Source: Bacteroidetes bacterium UBA2664
GTDB taxonomy: Bacteria > Bacteroidota > Rhodothermia > Balneolales > Balneolaceae
DNA length: 64,000 nucleotides
Assembly (NCBI GenBank): GCA_002359315.1
Contig: DEMS01000020.1
Span: 62,001 to 126,000 of the forward strand
Direction of reading: 5' to 3'
This document shows positions 36,124 through 44,852 of this stretch, in pieces. Made by a program: the position numbers and the translations under genes. Below the pieces are notes generated by a model. That model did no database searches. It saw nothing but the letters and a program-made list of their open reading frames with translations, and was not told where the DNA came from. Position 1 is the first letter of the stretch. Each line of letters begins with the position of its first letter.

Positions 36124-36325
36124 TGAATTCCAGAGTGGATGAATTTTGAGTGTGTAAATTCCGAGTGTGTAAATTCAGAGCAGACAAATTCTGAGTGTGT
36201 AAATTCTGAGTGGATGAATTCCAGAGTGGATGAATTCCAGAGTGTGTGAATTCCAGAGGGTTATAGTCTGATCGGGTAAACTCAGCGACTCTAAATTTCG
36301 AGCAGTTAGATTCTAAGTGAATAAA
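36124..36325. repeat. Tandem array of about 13 degenerate 14-16 bp units
   Basis: Non-coding array between the ABC operon and a small acidic protein gene. The typical unit is AATTCCAGAGTGGATG or AATTCTGAGTGTGTA. Copies in the middle (36150-36255) are most alike and copies to the right decay (for example AATTTCGAGCAGTTA, GATTCTAAGTGAATA). Unit length drifts between 14 and 16, so no reading frame is kept. There is no unique spacer sequence, so this is not a CRISPR array. Confidence 0.8.
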
Positions 36326-36330
36326 TCTGC

Positions 36331-36579
36331 TTATCCGAGCGGGAGTAATATAATATCTTCGAAGTCAAGGTCTGCTTCTTCAAGTATCGGTTCTGCAATC
36401 TCTACAATCTCTTCTTCAGAGTAGTCATTGAGACCTTCCAGTTCCACATAGAGTATATCGTTTAATTCATCCACACTAAAGCGTGCATCCGTCGATTCAA
36501 AACTCTCTTTCAAAATCCCAACTAAATATTCGACTTCTTCTTGCCACTCGTTTATCTGAGATTCATTTGCATCATTCAT
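36331..36579 (-). CDS. Small acidic protein of unknown function
   Basis: 82 residues from the ATG at 36579; a TTG three codons earlier is possible. It is highly acidic (about a third Asp plus Glu) and predicted helical: QINEWQEEVEYLVGILKESF, then FSVDELNDILYVELEGLNDYS. No cysteine, membrane segment or known motif. It lies head-to-head with anmK and its 3' end abuts the tandem-repeat array. I do not recognise a family. Confidence 0.5.
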   Translation of the reverse strand: MNDANESQINEWQEEVEYLVGILKESFESTDARFSVDELNDILYVELEGLNDYSEEEIVEIAEPILEEADLDFEDIILLPLG

Positions 36580-36742
36580 AATTGGCAATCATTCATTAGT
36601 TTCTAGTAAATTAACTAACCGGTCATCAACGGATTCACTAAAAACAATGTAAGGAAAAGTGTTGATATCCAATACCGTATTAAAATTTTCCAAATCATAT
36701 CCAGTATAGTAAAAATGATAAATCAAAGATTTAACAGATAAA

Positions 36743-37963
36743 ATGATGAACCCATCGATCCAAAAAATTGTCAACATTGCTAAAAAAGAAGAGCGTCTGA
36801 TTATTGGACTTATGTCAGGAACTTCACTTGATGGCTTGGATATTGCACTTTGCAGATTGAAAGGATCCGGATTAAATACGTCGGTTTATTTGGAGGAATT
36901 TATCACAAAACCATACAGTACCGGGTATGCCCGGGAATTGAAAATGATTTCATCCGTGGAGAATGTCTCGTTATCCGAAATTTGTTATCAACATACAAAA
37001 CTGGCACACCTGCATGCGAACTGGATATTGGAGGCCTTAAAAGAGTGGGGGGTTTCTGCTTCCGATGTGGACTGCATTGCAAGTCATGGCCAGACCATTT
37101 ACCACTCCCCGGCAAGAGATCAGAAGAATAGGGAGTCCCCGATTAATAGCACATTACAGATAGGTGATGGCGACCAGCTTGCAGTGAAAACCGGGATCTT
37201 GACAATCAGTGATTTTCGCCAAAAACATATTGCAGCAGGTGGGGAAGGCGCCCCATTGGCTGGATTGGTGGATAAGATTCTATTCCGGCATCAAACTGAA
37301 CCGAGAATATTGCTAAATATAGGCGGGATTGGAAATTTTACCTATTTACCGCACAAAGAGGCTAACGGGAATAACTCATTCACAACAGATACCGGTCCCG
37401 GAAATACCTTAATTGATAAACTCACACAGCACTATTTTGATAAACCTTTTGATAAAGATGCAATACTGGCAAAATCCGGCTTTGTTGAAAATGAGCTTCT
37501 AAAGAAGCTTCATTCTGATCCATGGTTTGAAAAGAATGAGTCCAAAACAACCGGGCCTGAATATTTTAGTCTTGATTGGGTAAATAAATCTGCCCAAAGT
37601 ATTGGAATCAATCCGGATGATTTACCTCCGGAAAACATCATTCGAACCGTTACTGAACTATCCGCATTAACAATTACTGAGAGTATCACCCAACATCATG
37701 CAGATGAAAAAAAAGCAGAAATTTACGTGAGTGGGGGAGGCGCACACAATCCATTGCTAATGAGCAGGATACAAGAGCTGCTGCCGGGTCATCAGATTCA
37801 TAATTTTAATCAATTGGGAGTTGATCCAGACGCAAAAGAAGCGCTCTTGTTTGCTGTATTGGCGAATGAAATGCTCGCAGGGGAGGGGTTTTTGATGTCG
37901 GGCCTAAAAGATGTGAATGATTCAGTGAGAGTAAATCTCGGGAAAATATCATTTCCGGAATAA
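36743..37963 (+). CDS. anmK: Anhydro-N-acetylmuramic acid kinase
   Basis: Enzyme of peptidoglycan recycling: it opens the 1,6-anhydro ring of anhydro-MurNAc and phosphorylates it to MurNAc-6-phosphate. 406 residues, ASKHA fold. Signatures are GLMSGTSLDGLDIAL near 22-36 (phosphate loop), CIASHGQTIYH, the DFRQKHIAAGGEGAPL segment with catalytic Asp, TDTGPGNTLID and the late ASKHA element YVSGGGAHNP. No MurQ gene is adjacent. Two consecutive ATG codons start the frame; either may be used. Confidence 0.94.
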   Translation: MMNPSIQKIVNIAKKEERLIIGLMSGTSLDGLDIALCRLKGSGLNTSVYLEEFITKPYSTGYARELKMISSVENVSLSEICYQHTKLAHLHANWILEALKEWGVSASDVDCIASHGQTIYHSPARDQKNRESPINSTLQIGDGDQLAVKTGILTISDFRQKHIAAGGEGAPLAGLVDKILFRHQTEPRILLNIGGIGNFTYLPHKEANGNNSFTTDTGPGNTLIDKLTQHYFDKPFDKDAILAKSGFVENELLKKLHSDPWFEKNESKTTGPEYFSLDWVNKSAQSIGINPDDLPPENIIRTVTELSALTITESITQHHADEKKAEIYVSGGGAHNPLLMSRIQELLPGHQIHNFNQLGVDPDAKEALLFAVLANEMLAGEGFLMSGLKDVNDSVRVNLGKISFPE

Positions 37964-38071
37964 TAAAAGTCAGGGTGCATTAACTTTGGATAGATTTCAT
38001 TTCTAAAATGATTTCGAACAGAGAGTATAAATCTTGGGTAATTAACATTTCAAGGTTAAGATATATCAGGG

Positions 38072-38125
38072 CAGTAAAATTTCCGGAATCAGGGCTGATA
38101 AATTTCCGGAATATGTCATTTCCAA
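38072..38125. repeat. Short direct repeats with TTTCCGGAA core
   Basis: AATTTCCGGAAT occurs at about 38088 and again at 38101, followed by a partial copy CATTTCC at 38117; a related ATTTCCGGAATAA lies at the end of anmK (37951). The core TTCCGGAA is itself palindromic. The array sits in the 178-base gap between anmK and a convergent gene. Confidence 0.5.
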
Positions 38126-38141
38126 AAAATCGGAGCAGCGA

Positions 38142-39047
38142 TCATGAACGACTGACCCACTCAATTACCCGCTCCAACTCTGAAATTAATCGTTTTCGGA
38201 TAGGTTTCGATTCCTCATAAATTTCCATCTGCTTTTTCACATACTCTAATCGCCCATCCTCTGTCTCGATTCGTATTGGATCCAAACCATAGGACCGAAC
38301 ATCATAGGGACTTGCCTGCATATCTATTCTCCTGGCTTCTACAGCGTTCAAAAATGCTTCTTTAAGCAGTTCACCCGATATCCAGGGATAGAGCTTAAAG
38401 GACCATTTATAGAGGTCCATATTAGTATGGATGCACCCCGGCTGCTCCATTTCTTCAAAATTGTCTCTGTCCGGTACATTTTTATTCATCGGTTTCGCTT
38501 TGTCCGTAAAAAAGCGGAAGGCGTCAAAATGTGTGCACAACAGGGGCCTTGATTCTACAAATTCATTAATCTTTTCATCAGACAGCCGAAGTGGAATCTG
38601 CTCATGACGTACATCTTCTGTTCTGTAGACCATTGCCCATTCATGCATGCCAAAACACCCAAAGAGGGGCTTCTTCTGACTCGAATTCTTCAACATCTTC
38701 ACTATCCACTCTGCGGATCGCACTCTTTTATTGGGCAATAAAACGGGATTCAAGAATGCACTGTTCTTTTCTAAAATTAGTTCTGAAATTTCCGGGAGTG
38801 TTTCCGGGAACCTAAAGAGGAGAGATCTGCCAATACCCGGCGACCATCGTTTTAAATGTGCAGGACGAAACGGATAATATTCAAATAGGAAATCCAAAAC
38901 CGGATCTTTGACTTGTCTGGATCTCTTTTCAAGATATGGATCCAGAAGAGAGGATAAGTGAGTTTCGTGTTCTCTTTTTTTAGTGAGCCAAATCTCCTCA
39001 GGATATTCTAAATCGATTATTGAATTTTCTATGGTTTTGCTTAACAT
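38142..39047 (-). CDS. Conserved protein often auto-labelled 3-methyladenine DNA glycosylase
   Basis: 301 residues. It matches a family widespread in Actinobacteria: DFLFEYYPFRPAHLKRWSPG near 48-67, FGCFGMHEWAMVYR, the CTHFDAFRFFT segment, and QPGCIHTNMDLYKWSFKL, then MQASPYDVRSYGLDPIRIET. Databases commonly name these 3-methyladenine DNA glycosylase, but I see no helix-hairpin-helix or alkyladenine glycosylase motif that supports it. The dense conserved His, Cys, Asp and Trp residues suggest an enzyme with an uncharacterised reaction. The gene is divergent from the UbiA-like gene. Confidence 0.7.
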   Translation of the reverse strand: MLSKTIENSIIDLEYPEEIWLTKKREHETHLSSLLDPYLEKRSRQVKDPVLDFLFEYYPFRPAHLKRWSPGIGRSLLFRFPETLPEISELILEKNSAFLNPVLLPNKRVRSAEWIVKMLKNSSQKKPLFGCFGMHEWAMVYRTEDVRHEQIPLRLSDEKINEFVESRPLLCTHFDAFRFFTDKAKPMNKNVPDRDNFEEMEQPGCIHTNMDLYKWSFKLYPWISGELLKEAFLNAVEARRIDMQASPYDVRSYGLDPIRIETEDGRLEYVKKQMEIYEESKPIRKRLISELERVIEWVSRS

Positions 39048-39120
39048 ACTTCAAAATATCATTCTATACCGAGTGATGGTAATGAATATTCAGAGGTTTT
39101 AATTAAACTTCATTGAGCTC

Positions 39121-40011
39121 ATGCTGAAAGAAATTTTTCATTTTATTCTTCATCTGAGGCTGCACTATCAGCTGTTTATTCTGTCTGGAGGATATCTGAT
39201 GGGAGGCTTGATGGCTGACCAGATGGATACTTCACAATTTTGGTACCAGTTTATCAATGTGCACATATTGCTTTTTGGCGGAGCCACGGCTTTTAACTCA
39301 TACTGGGATAAAGACGAAGGCCCCATCGGGGGGCTAAAAAATCCACCAAAAATGACTGCCTGGATGCATCCTGTTTCACTGGGATTAATGCTTGCCGGAT
39401 GGCTATGGGCCTATACGATCAACACTCCATATTTTATAATTTACGGTCTCAGCCTCCTGCTTTTTTGGCTCTATTCCACGCCACACGCAAGGTGGAAAGG
39501 GGATCCTCATTTAAGTATGATCGCCATAGCCGTAAGTACCGGTATGAATTCGACTCTTTTGGGTTTTTGGGCAGTAAATGGAGCGTTTTCGTGGATACTT
39601 CTGTTGGCATCTATAGGCACCTCATTCGTATTACTGAGTTTGTATCCGGTTTCACAAATTTATCAGCAGCAAGAGGATCAACGACGTGGAGATCTCACTT
39701 TTTTCGGACGATATGGATTGAGTGGAGTAAAACGTTTTTTCAAATACAGCTATCCAATAGGATTGTCTGTTTTATCCGTATCTTTGATGAGTATTGCACT
39801 CAAACCGGGACTATTTCTTTTTATAACGGGTATGGGTGCTTATTTATATCTTCTAAGTACGGTTAACGAACTGGAGGGTTTAGAATTTGAGTATCGAAAT
39901 GTTATGAAAATAAAATTTATTGCGTCACTTTCGTTTGTACTCTTCTTACTGGCAGCCAATGCAATCAAATATGAGTGGATTGGACACACATTTTTAACAA
40001 ACTATTTCTAA
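39121..40011 (+). CDS. UbiA-like prenyltransferase-family membrane protein
   Basis: 296 residues with about eight hydrophobic segments. The first UbiA motif appears as AFNSYWDKDEGPIGG near 58-72 (usual pattern N-x-x-x-D-x-x-x-D) and the second loop as YSTPHARWKGDP near 118-129. Both motifs are somewhat atypical, so substrate is uncertain; a prenyl quinone or haem side-chain role is possible. The next gene, a thioredoxin-fold protein, follows after 15 bases and the aminotransferase soon after, giving a probable three-gene operon. Confidence 0.7.
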   Translation: MLKEIFHFILHLRLHYQLFILSGGYLMGGLMADQMDTSQFWYQFINVHILLFGGATAFNSYWDKDEGPIGGLKNPPKMTAWMHPVSLGLMLAGWLWAYTINTPYFIIYGLSLLLFWLYSTPHARWKGDPHLSMIAIAVSTGMNSTLLGFWAVNGAFSWILLLASIGTSFVLLSLYPVSQIYQQQEDQRRGDLTFFGRYGLSGVKRFFKYSYPIGLSVLSVSLMSIALKPGLFLFITGMGAYLYLLSTVNELEGLEFEYRNVMKIKFIASLSFVLFLLAANAIKYEWIGHTFLTNYF

Positions 40012-40026
40012 TTAAGTTTTTGTCTC

Positions 40027-40644
40027 ATGACTGAAGTAAAAGACACCATTATCAACCGAAGCGTTATTGAAAACGCTTATACCTATGAAGAATACAGAGA
40101 ATTAATTAACAATCTGTTATTAAAGGGCAAAACGACGGGTGAGAATCACTCTGAAGCGATGATTCATTATACAAATATGAATTCTCATCGAATGAGAAGG
40201 ATCGATAAACGAATTGAGTTAATTGAACCCTTAAAAAATCGTTTGGATGAATTAAAAAGAGCGATGACATGGGTCGTTTTAACAGAAGCATGGTGTGGTG
40301 ATGCCGCTCAAAATCTGCCGGTGATTCAAAAAATTGCAGATTCCTCGTCTAAAATTCAGACACGTTATATTCTCAGGGATGAAAATCTTGAAATTATGGA
40401 TCAGTTTTTGACGAATGGCAGAAGCCGATCCATACCAAAACTGATCTGTTTAGATTCTCAAACTCTGGAACTCCTCGGTCACTGGGGACCACGACCGGCA
40501 GGGGCCGACCGATTATACAGTGAACTCACTCAACAAGGACTCCCATATCAGGAAGTAGCTGAAAAAATTCATAAATGGTATGCAGACGATAAAACTGCAA
40601 CGATGCAGAGCGAATTATTACACCTGTTGGATGAGTGGGAGTAA
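40027..40644 (+). CDS. Thioredoxin-fold protein (Thioredoxin_9 type)
   Basis: 205 residues. The active-site region reads LTEAWCGDAAQNLP near 86-99, a single-Cys WCGD motif instead of the WCxxC of redox-active thioredoxins. An N-terminal helical part of 80 residues precedes it, and IPKLICLD supplies the cis-Pro region. This pattern is that of the Thioredoxin_9 family in Firmicutes and Bacteroidota. One Cys at the site suggests a monothiol mechanism or a binding role. It lies between the UbiA-like gene and the aminotransferase gene on the same strand. Confidence 0.78.
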   Translation: MTEVKDTIINRSVIENAYTYEEYRELINNLLLKGKTTGENHSEAMIHYTNMNSHRMRRIDKRIELIEPLKNRLDELKRAMTWVVLTEAWCGDAAQNLPVIQKIADSSSKIQTRYILRDENLEIMDQFLTNGRSRSIPKLICLDSQTLELLGHWGPRPAGADRLYSELTQQGLPYQEVAEKIHKWYADDKTATMQSELLHLLDEWE

Positions 40645-40677
40645 ACAGATTCTGCCATAGAAAGTACCTCGAAACCA

Positions 40678-41886
40678 ATGTTGAGGTTGAAAAATAGTAT
40701 CATGTTGGAATCAGACTCTTTTTACAGACATATCGCACAGACCAGCAATGAGCCTATGGGGCTCGAGATTGATTATGCTGAAGGATGTACGCTCTATACA
40801 AAGGATGGGAAAGAGTATACTGATTTCATCTCCGGTATTGCGGTGAGCAGTTTGGGGCACAGGCATCCTAATGTTCTGAAAGCGATACGTGAGCAGCTCG
40901 ATAAACATCTGCATGTGATGGTTTACGGTGAGTATATTCAGGCACCTCAGAGCAGATTTGCGAAGCTTTTGTGCGATCAGCTGCCCGATAGCCTGGATCG
41001 TGTTTATTTTGTGAACAGTGGTACCGAGGCCGTTGAAGGAGCACTCAAACTGGCTAAAAAACATACAGGCCGTCACAAACTAATCGCTTTTCACAATAGT
41101 TATCACGGCGATACACATGGCTCACTCAGTGTAACAGGCCGAAATATCTACAGAGATCCTTATGAGCCACTTCTGCCGCATGTATACTTTTCAGCGTTCA
41201 ATGATGATGCAGTATTGAATTTGATTGATGAATCAACGGCAGCGGTTATTTTGGAGCCCATTCAGGGGGAGGGAGGGATTATTCCGGCCCAACAAGAGTG
41301 GTTGCAGCGTGTCCGGAGTAAATGTAATGATACAGGCTCAATTCTCATATTTGATGAAATTCAGACCGGTTTTTTCAGAACCGGAACACTTTTTTCGTTT
41401 CAGGAGTACGGCGTTGTACCCGATATTCTATGTCTTGCAAAAGCGATGGCAGGTGGCATGCCGATGGGTGCTTTTGTCTCTTCATCAGAAATATTTGAAG
41501 CTTTTAAATTTAATCCGCCATTAAATCATGTAACAACATTTGGTGGCCATCCGGTAAGTGCCGCGGCGGCTTATGCAAATCTGAGTACATTACTTAGTGA
41601 TGATTTTGGATTGAAGGCATCACACATCGAAAAGAGATCTCGTGAGATATTGACCGGCATTGGCATCGTTGAACTTAGGGGAAAAGGGGCCATGTTAGGG
41701 TTGGAACTGGAAAGTTCAGAGTTAACGGCAAAAGTAGTCAGGAGTTGTTTTGATGATGGGATTATCCTGGGCTGGACACTGCACTCTGACTCTTTGATTC
41801 GCATCGCCCCCCCACTGATTATCGATGATGATCTTTTGACCCATACATTAAAGACGATTCAAAAGGCCATTCACTCGTCTGTTTAA
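40678..41886 (+). CDS. argD: Class III aminotransferase, acetylornithine transaminase-like
   Basis: PLP enzyme of 402 residues. The frame has DFISGIAVSSLGHRHP near the start, VYFVNSGTEAVEGALKLA, the HNSYHGDT motif, AVILEPIQGEGGI, IFDEIQTGFFRTG and the PLP lysine in CLAKAMAGGMPMG near 255. The pattern fits acetylornithine or related omega-amino transaminases. No other arginine biosynthesis gene is adjacent, so a role with other omega-amino substrates is possible. A Met at residue 9 (40702) is an alternative start. Confidence 0.8.
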   Translation: MLRLKNSIMLESDSFYRHIAQTSNEPMGLEIDYAEGCTLYTKDGKEYTDFISGIAVSSLGHRHPNVLKAIREQLDKHLHVMVYGEYIQAPQSRFAKLLCDQLPDSLDRVYFVNSGTEAVEGALKLAKKHTGRHKLIAFHNSYHGDTHGSLSVTGRNIYRDPYEPLLPHVYFSAFNDDAVLNLIDESTAAVILEPIQGEGGIIPAQQEWLQRVRSKCNDTGSILIFDEIQTGFFRTGTLFSFQEYGVVPDILCLAKAMAGGMPMGAFVSSSEIFEAFKFNPPLNHVTTFGGHPVSAAAAYANLSTLLSDDFGLKASHIEKRSREILTGIGIVELRGKGAMLGLELESSELTAKVVRSCFDDGIILGWTLHSDSLIRIAPPLIIDDDLLTHTLKTIQKAIHSSV

Positions 41887-42020
41887 GAGTAAAATTTATT
41901 GATCTTACTGAACTTATAAACCCTGAGATCCTGATCTTCATCAGGAAAACGCATCTATTATTTTGTTCCATTCAACAGGATTGTAGATAGTTGATCTAAT
42001 TATGTAGATGTTGGATCAGA

Positions 42021-42683
42021 TTATAACGTAAAGGATACATATTGAATAATCTTGCCATCTTTGAGATGTTTTTTCTCATAAAATGTCTGGATATTCAATA
42101 AATCATCGTTCGGAGCGTCTCGATATACATTATCAACCCGTCGTAGAACCGTACATCCCTCTTCACGAATCGTTTCGAGTGTGAAATTAAATAAAATCAG
42201 GGAGTCTGTTTTCAGGTGGACGACACCCCCGTTCTTTAAAAGTTTTCGATAAATATTCAAAAATTTAGGCGAAGTCAGGCGCTTAGACTGTCTTGGCTTT
42301 TTTTTGATGTAGGGATCCGGAAATGTTATCCATATTTCATCAACTTCATCTTTATCAAAATAGGAATGAAGATGATCGATAAACATTCTCAAAAACCGAA
42401 CGTTGCTCAGGCCATCTTCGATTGCTGTTTTAGCACCTTTCCAAATTCGCGGGCCTTTTATATCGATTCCTATATAATTTCGTTCCGGGAAGCGTCTGGC
42501 AAGTTCTACTGTGTAATCCCCTTTTCCACAAGCCAGTTCGAGGGTGATGGGGTTTTGATTCTGAAAAATCTCACTGTTCCAGATACCTTTCGGGCGTTCA
42601 CTCTCTTCCAGGTCCGTATACTCAATTACATTTTCAAACTGAGCAACTTCAGCGATTCGCTTAATCTTATTCTTGTTACCCAA
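42021..42683 (-). CDS. trmB: tRNA (guanine-N7)-methyltransferase
   Basis: SAM-dependent enzyme that makes 7-methylguanosine at position 46 of tRNAs. I use the TTG at 42683, giving 220 residues (MGNKNKIKRIAEV...), because it fits the family start and overlaps the preceding stop; a longer frame from 42764 would overlap the previous gene by 89 bases. Signatures are LELACGKGDYTVELAR for the SAM site, YIGIDIKGPRIWKGA, and WITFPDPYIKKKPRQSKRL, close to the canonical FPDPWPKKRH. It follows the thioredoxin-like gene on the same strand. Confidence 0.92.
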   Translation of the reverse strand: MGNKNKIKRIAEVAQFENVIEYTDLEESERPKGIWNSEIFQNQNPITLELACGKGDYTVELARRFPERNYIGIDIKGPRIWKGAKTAIEDGLSNVRFLRMFIDHLHSYFDKDEVDEIWITFPDPYIKKKPRQSKRLTSPKFLNIYRKLLKNGGVVHLKTDSLILFNFTLETIREEGCTVLRRVDNVYRDAPNDDLLNIQTFYEKKHLKDGKIIQYVSFTL

Positions 42684-43257
42684 AATATTCCGGCTCGTTC
42701 CCCTTTTTCCATTTAATATTGCAGCCAATACTGGGCGTCTGTGTTTCAGGGGGGGGATTCCCATTTAGGATACGATCTGCCGCTTCGCGAAGGTCTTTTC
42801 CGGTTGGCGTTTTCCAGTTACCGGGCCTGGCATCGTCGAACTGACCTCTGTAGAATAGTTCTAAATCTTCATCAAACAGAAAGAGATCGGGGGTACAGGC
42901 TGCTTTGTAAGCTTTGGCAACTTCCTGAGACTCATCAAAGAGATATGGAAAATTATAGGCAAAATTTTGCGCATCCTCTTTCATTTTTTCGGGACTGTCA
43001 TCCGGATAATTCTGTACATCGTTTGAACTGATGGCCACTACTTTAACTCCCTTCTTTTGATAATCGGTGGCAAATCGGGATAACTCTTTTTTAATCAATT
43101 TGACATATGGACAGTGATTGGAGATAAAGATGACCAAAAGGCCCCGGCTTCCTTCAAAAGAGTTGAGTGACACGGTTTTGCCGCTTACGGTATCTTTGAG
43201 TTCAAAATGGGGTGCTTTTGTTCCCAGTTCGAGCATTGTAGAATTTACTGCTGCCAT
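42676..43257 (-). CDS. Thioredoxin-like protein of the NHCPYV group
   Basis: 193 residues of the AhpC/TSA-related thioredoxin fold. The active-site loop reads FISNHCPYVKL near 45-55, with a single conserved Cys (C49), and a second conserved Cys follows in KAACTPDLFLFD near the cis-Pro. C-terminal PSIGCNIKWK is a group hallmark. Members are common in Bacteroidota and of unproven function, probably a peroxiredoxin-like or thiol-repair role. It is immediately upstream of trmB with a short overlap. Confidence 0.8.
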   Translation of the reverse strand: MAAVNSTMLELGTKAPHFELKDTVSGKTVSLNSFEGSRGLLVIFISNHCPYVKLIKKELSRFATDYQKKGVKVVAISSNDVQNYPDDSPEKMKEDAQNFAYNFPYLFDESQEVAKAYKAACTPDLFLFDEDLELFYRGQFDDARPGNWKTPTGKDLREAADRILNGNPPPETQTPSIGCNIKWKKGNEPEYFG

Positions 43258-43345
43258 GATTCAAACATTATTTAGTAATAATTCTAATTTCTCTTAAATA
43301 TAAAGAAATATGTCGAGGAGTTCAGGCAAGGGGCCGAGCGATGAA

Positions 43346-44146
43346 TTAGTCGAACCGAAGGAGATACCAATCATCACGTGATAACATACGGGGTTGTGAT
43401 CTCATTCGCTGAGCGGTTCGGTTGCGCTGCCCGTAATACCCTCTTGATTGTTGATCATTCATCATTGTATCTGTATTTGGGAATCTAAAAATGGGTGGTT
43501 CCAATGCAAATCCAACCCAAATAGATCCCTTCTCTACATTATAGAGAGTTGAACCATCCAGTGGAATTTTCATTTCCAATGTAATCAATCGTCTTTCCTG
43601 ATCTGAAGCGATCTCAATCCCATCGATCTCTACCAGATGCTTCTCAACAAACCCGTACTCCGCATTACTTTGCCCATCATATCTTTCAACTATCATGACT
43701 TTTGAGTAGATCTGATTCAACAAGCTTCTCATCAGTTCAACATTTTCCGGTTTCCTGGCAAATTCCGGATCAGTTGTGAAATCGTTGTAAGTGGCCGGCG
43801 ATTCACGGAGTAAGTTAAAAGAACCGACCGGATAACCAATTCCAACTCTTTTGCGATTTTCTTCAGAGTTGCTTAAATAAACGATTAATCCGGACTGCCT
43901 GATAGCACTGTCCAATCTGGGATCTTTCACATCAACAAACAGATAGAGGATGTTATCATGTAAATAAGCGTAATAATTGATATCATCGGAGGAGGATATA
44001 AGCGTATTATCGGAAGTCCAGCCAACCAGGCTTCCATCGACCGGAAGGGCTTGATTTTTCTGGACGACGGTCACTTGTTTTGTCCCGGAACATGAAATAA
44101 AAAGGACTGAAAACAGGATTAAACTAAAAAACTGAATTTTTTTCAT
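43346..44146 (-). CDS. Lipoprotein with CBM9-like beta-sandwich domain
   Basis: 266 residues. Lipoprotein signal with FISC near residue 19. The mature part opens with a PVDGSLVGW motif and YAYLHDNILYLFVDVKD, which fits CBM9/DOMON-like sandwich domains, and continues with strand-rich segments (ERRLITLEMKIPL). The C-terminal 40 residues are Gln/Arg/Tyr-rich. It is presumably outer-membrane anchored. Ligand unknown. Divergent from the bacilliredoxin gene. Confidence 0.6.
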   Translation of the reverse strand: MKKIQFFSLILFSVLFISCSGTKQVTVVQKNQALPVDGSLVGWTSDNTLISSSDDINYYAYLHDNILYLFVDVKDPRLDSAIRQSGLIVYLSNSEENRKRVGIGYPVGSFNLLRESPATYNDFTTDPEFARKPENVELMRSLLNQIYSKVMIVERYDGQSNAEYGFVEKHLVEIDGIEIASDQERRLITLEMKIPLDGSTLYNVEKGSIWVGFALEPPIFRFPNTDTMMNDQQSRGYYGQRNRTAQRMRSQPRMLSRDDWYLLRFD

Positions 44147-44359
44147 TTATAAATAGATGACGGTTGGTTGGAAGTCGTTATAGAATCAAGATTGGTGAAA
44201 GATAAAGGAAATGATTTTTGTTAAGAAATCCATTTATTACTAAAACTGATTCATCTTATAGATTATTGTTATCGGTAAGTGGTTAATCAGATATTAAATG
44301 TTGCCCAAAATCACTATCTTTAGATCAAATAAACAGTTCACTAAACATAAGGAAATATT

Positions 44360-44803
44360 ATGCAATTTGGATTCGGAGTTGGACCGGATACGTCCTGGAT
44401 GAGAAAAGAACTCACAGATATCGGTATTGAAGAGTTAAAAACTACAGAAGATGTTGATCGTGCCATGAAGGAGTACAATCATGGGACAATGTTAATGGCG
44501 ATTAATTCTGTTTGTGGTTGTGCAGCAGGAAATGCCAGACCGGGTTTAGCGATTGCCCTCGAAAAAGCAGAGCAAAAACCGGATCATCTGGTAACTGTAT
44601 TTGCAGGACAGGATAAAGAGGCCACAGAACGTGCCCGTGAATATTTTAGTGAATTTCCGCCATCTTCTCCTGCTTTTGCTTTTTTTGTAGATGGTGAAGT
44701 TAAAGCGATGATCCCTCGTCACCGTATTGAAGGCCGAACCAGGGAAGAAGTAGCTCAGGACTTGTTGATGGTCTTTGATGCTTTTGTAAAAGAGAAGGAG
44801 TAA
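44360..44803 (+). CDS. brxB: Bacilliredoxin, BrxA/BrxB (YphP) family
   Basis: 147 residues. The CGC active site (C52-G53-C54) in NSVCGCAAGNARPG is diagnostic of the YphP/BrxB family, which removes bacillithiol from mixed disulphides on proteins. The thioredoxin-like frame continues with TVFAGQDKEATERARE and the SSPAFAFFVDGEV segment. Bacillithiol itself is found in some Bacteroidota; no biosynthesis gene (bshA, bshB or bshC) lies in this window. A strong terminator follows. Confidence 0.92.
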   Translation: MQFGFGVGPDTSWMRKELTDIGIEELKTTEDVDRAMKEYNHGTMLMAINSVCGCAAGNARPGLAIALEKAEQKPDHLVTVFAGQDKEATERAREYFSEFPPSSPAFAFFVDGEVKAMIPRHRIEGRTREEVAQDLLMVFDAFVKEKE

Positions 44804-44818
44804 GAAAGCTCATTACCG

Positions 44819-44852
44819 CAAAAAGCCTGCGAAAATGCAGGCTTTTTTTTTT
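44819..44852. terminator. Terminator after brxB, shared with the convergent gene
   Basis: AAAAGCCTGC (44821-44830) pairs with GCAGGCTTTT (44837-44846) around GAAAAT and runs into further T residues. The flanking A tract lets it also serve the minus-strand gene whose stop is at 44851. Confidence 0.9.

Noticed and set aside
36124..36325. Possible CRISPR array
   Set aside because: Units are 14-16 bases, degenerate and contiguous, with no unique spacers and no cas gene in the window.
41930..41945. Small hairpin CCTGAT-CTTC-ATCAGG between argD and trmB as terminator
   Set aside because: Only six base pairs and no T run on either strand, so the call would not be safe.
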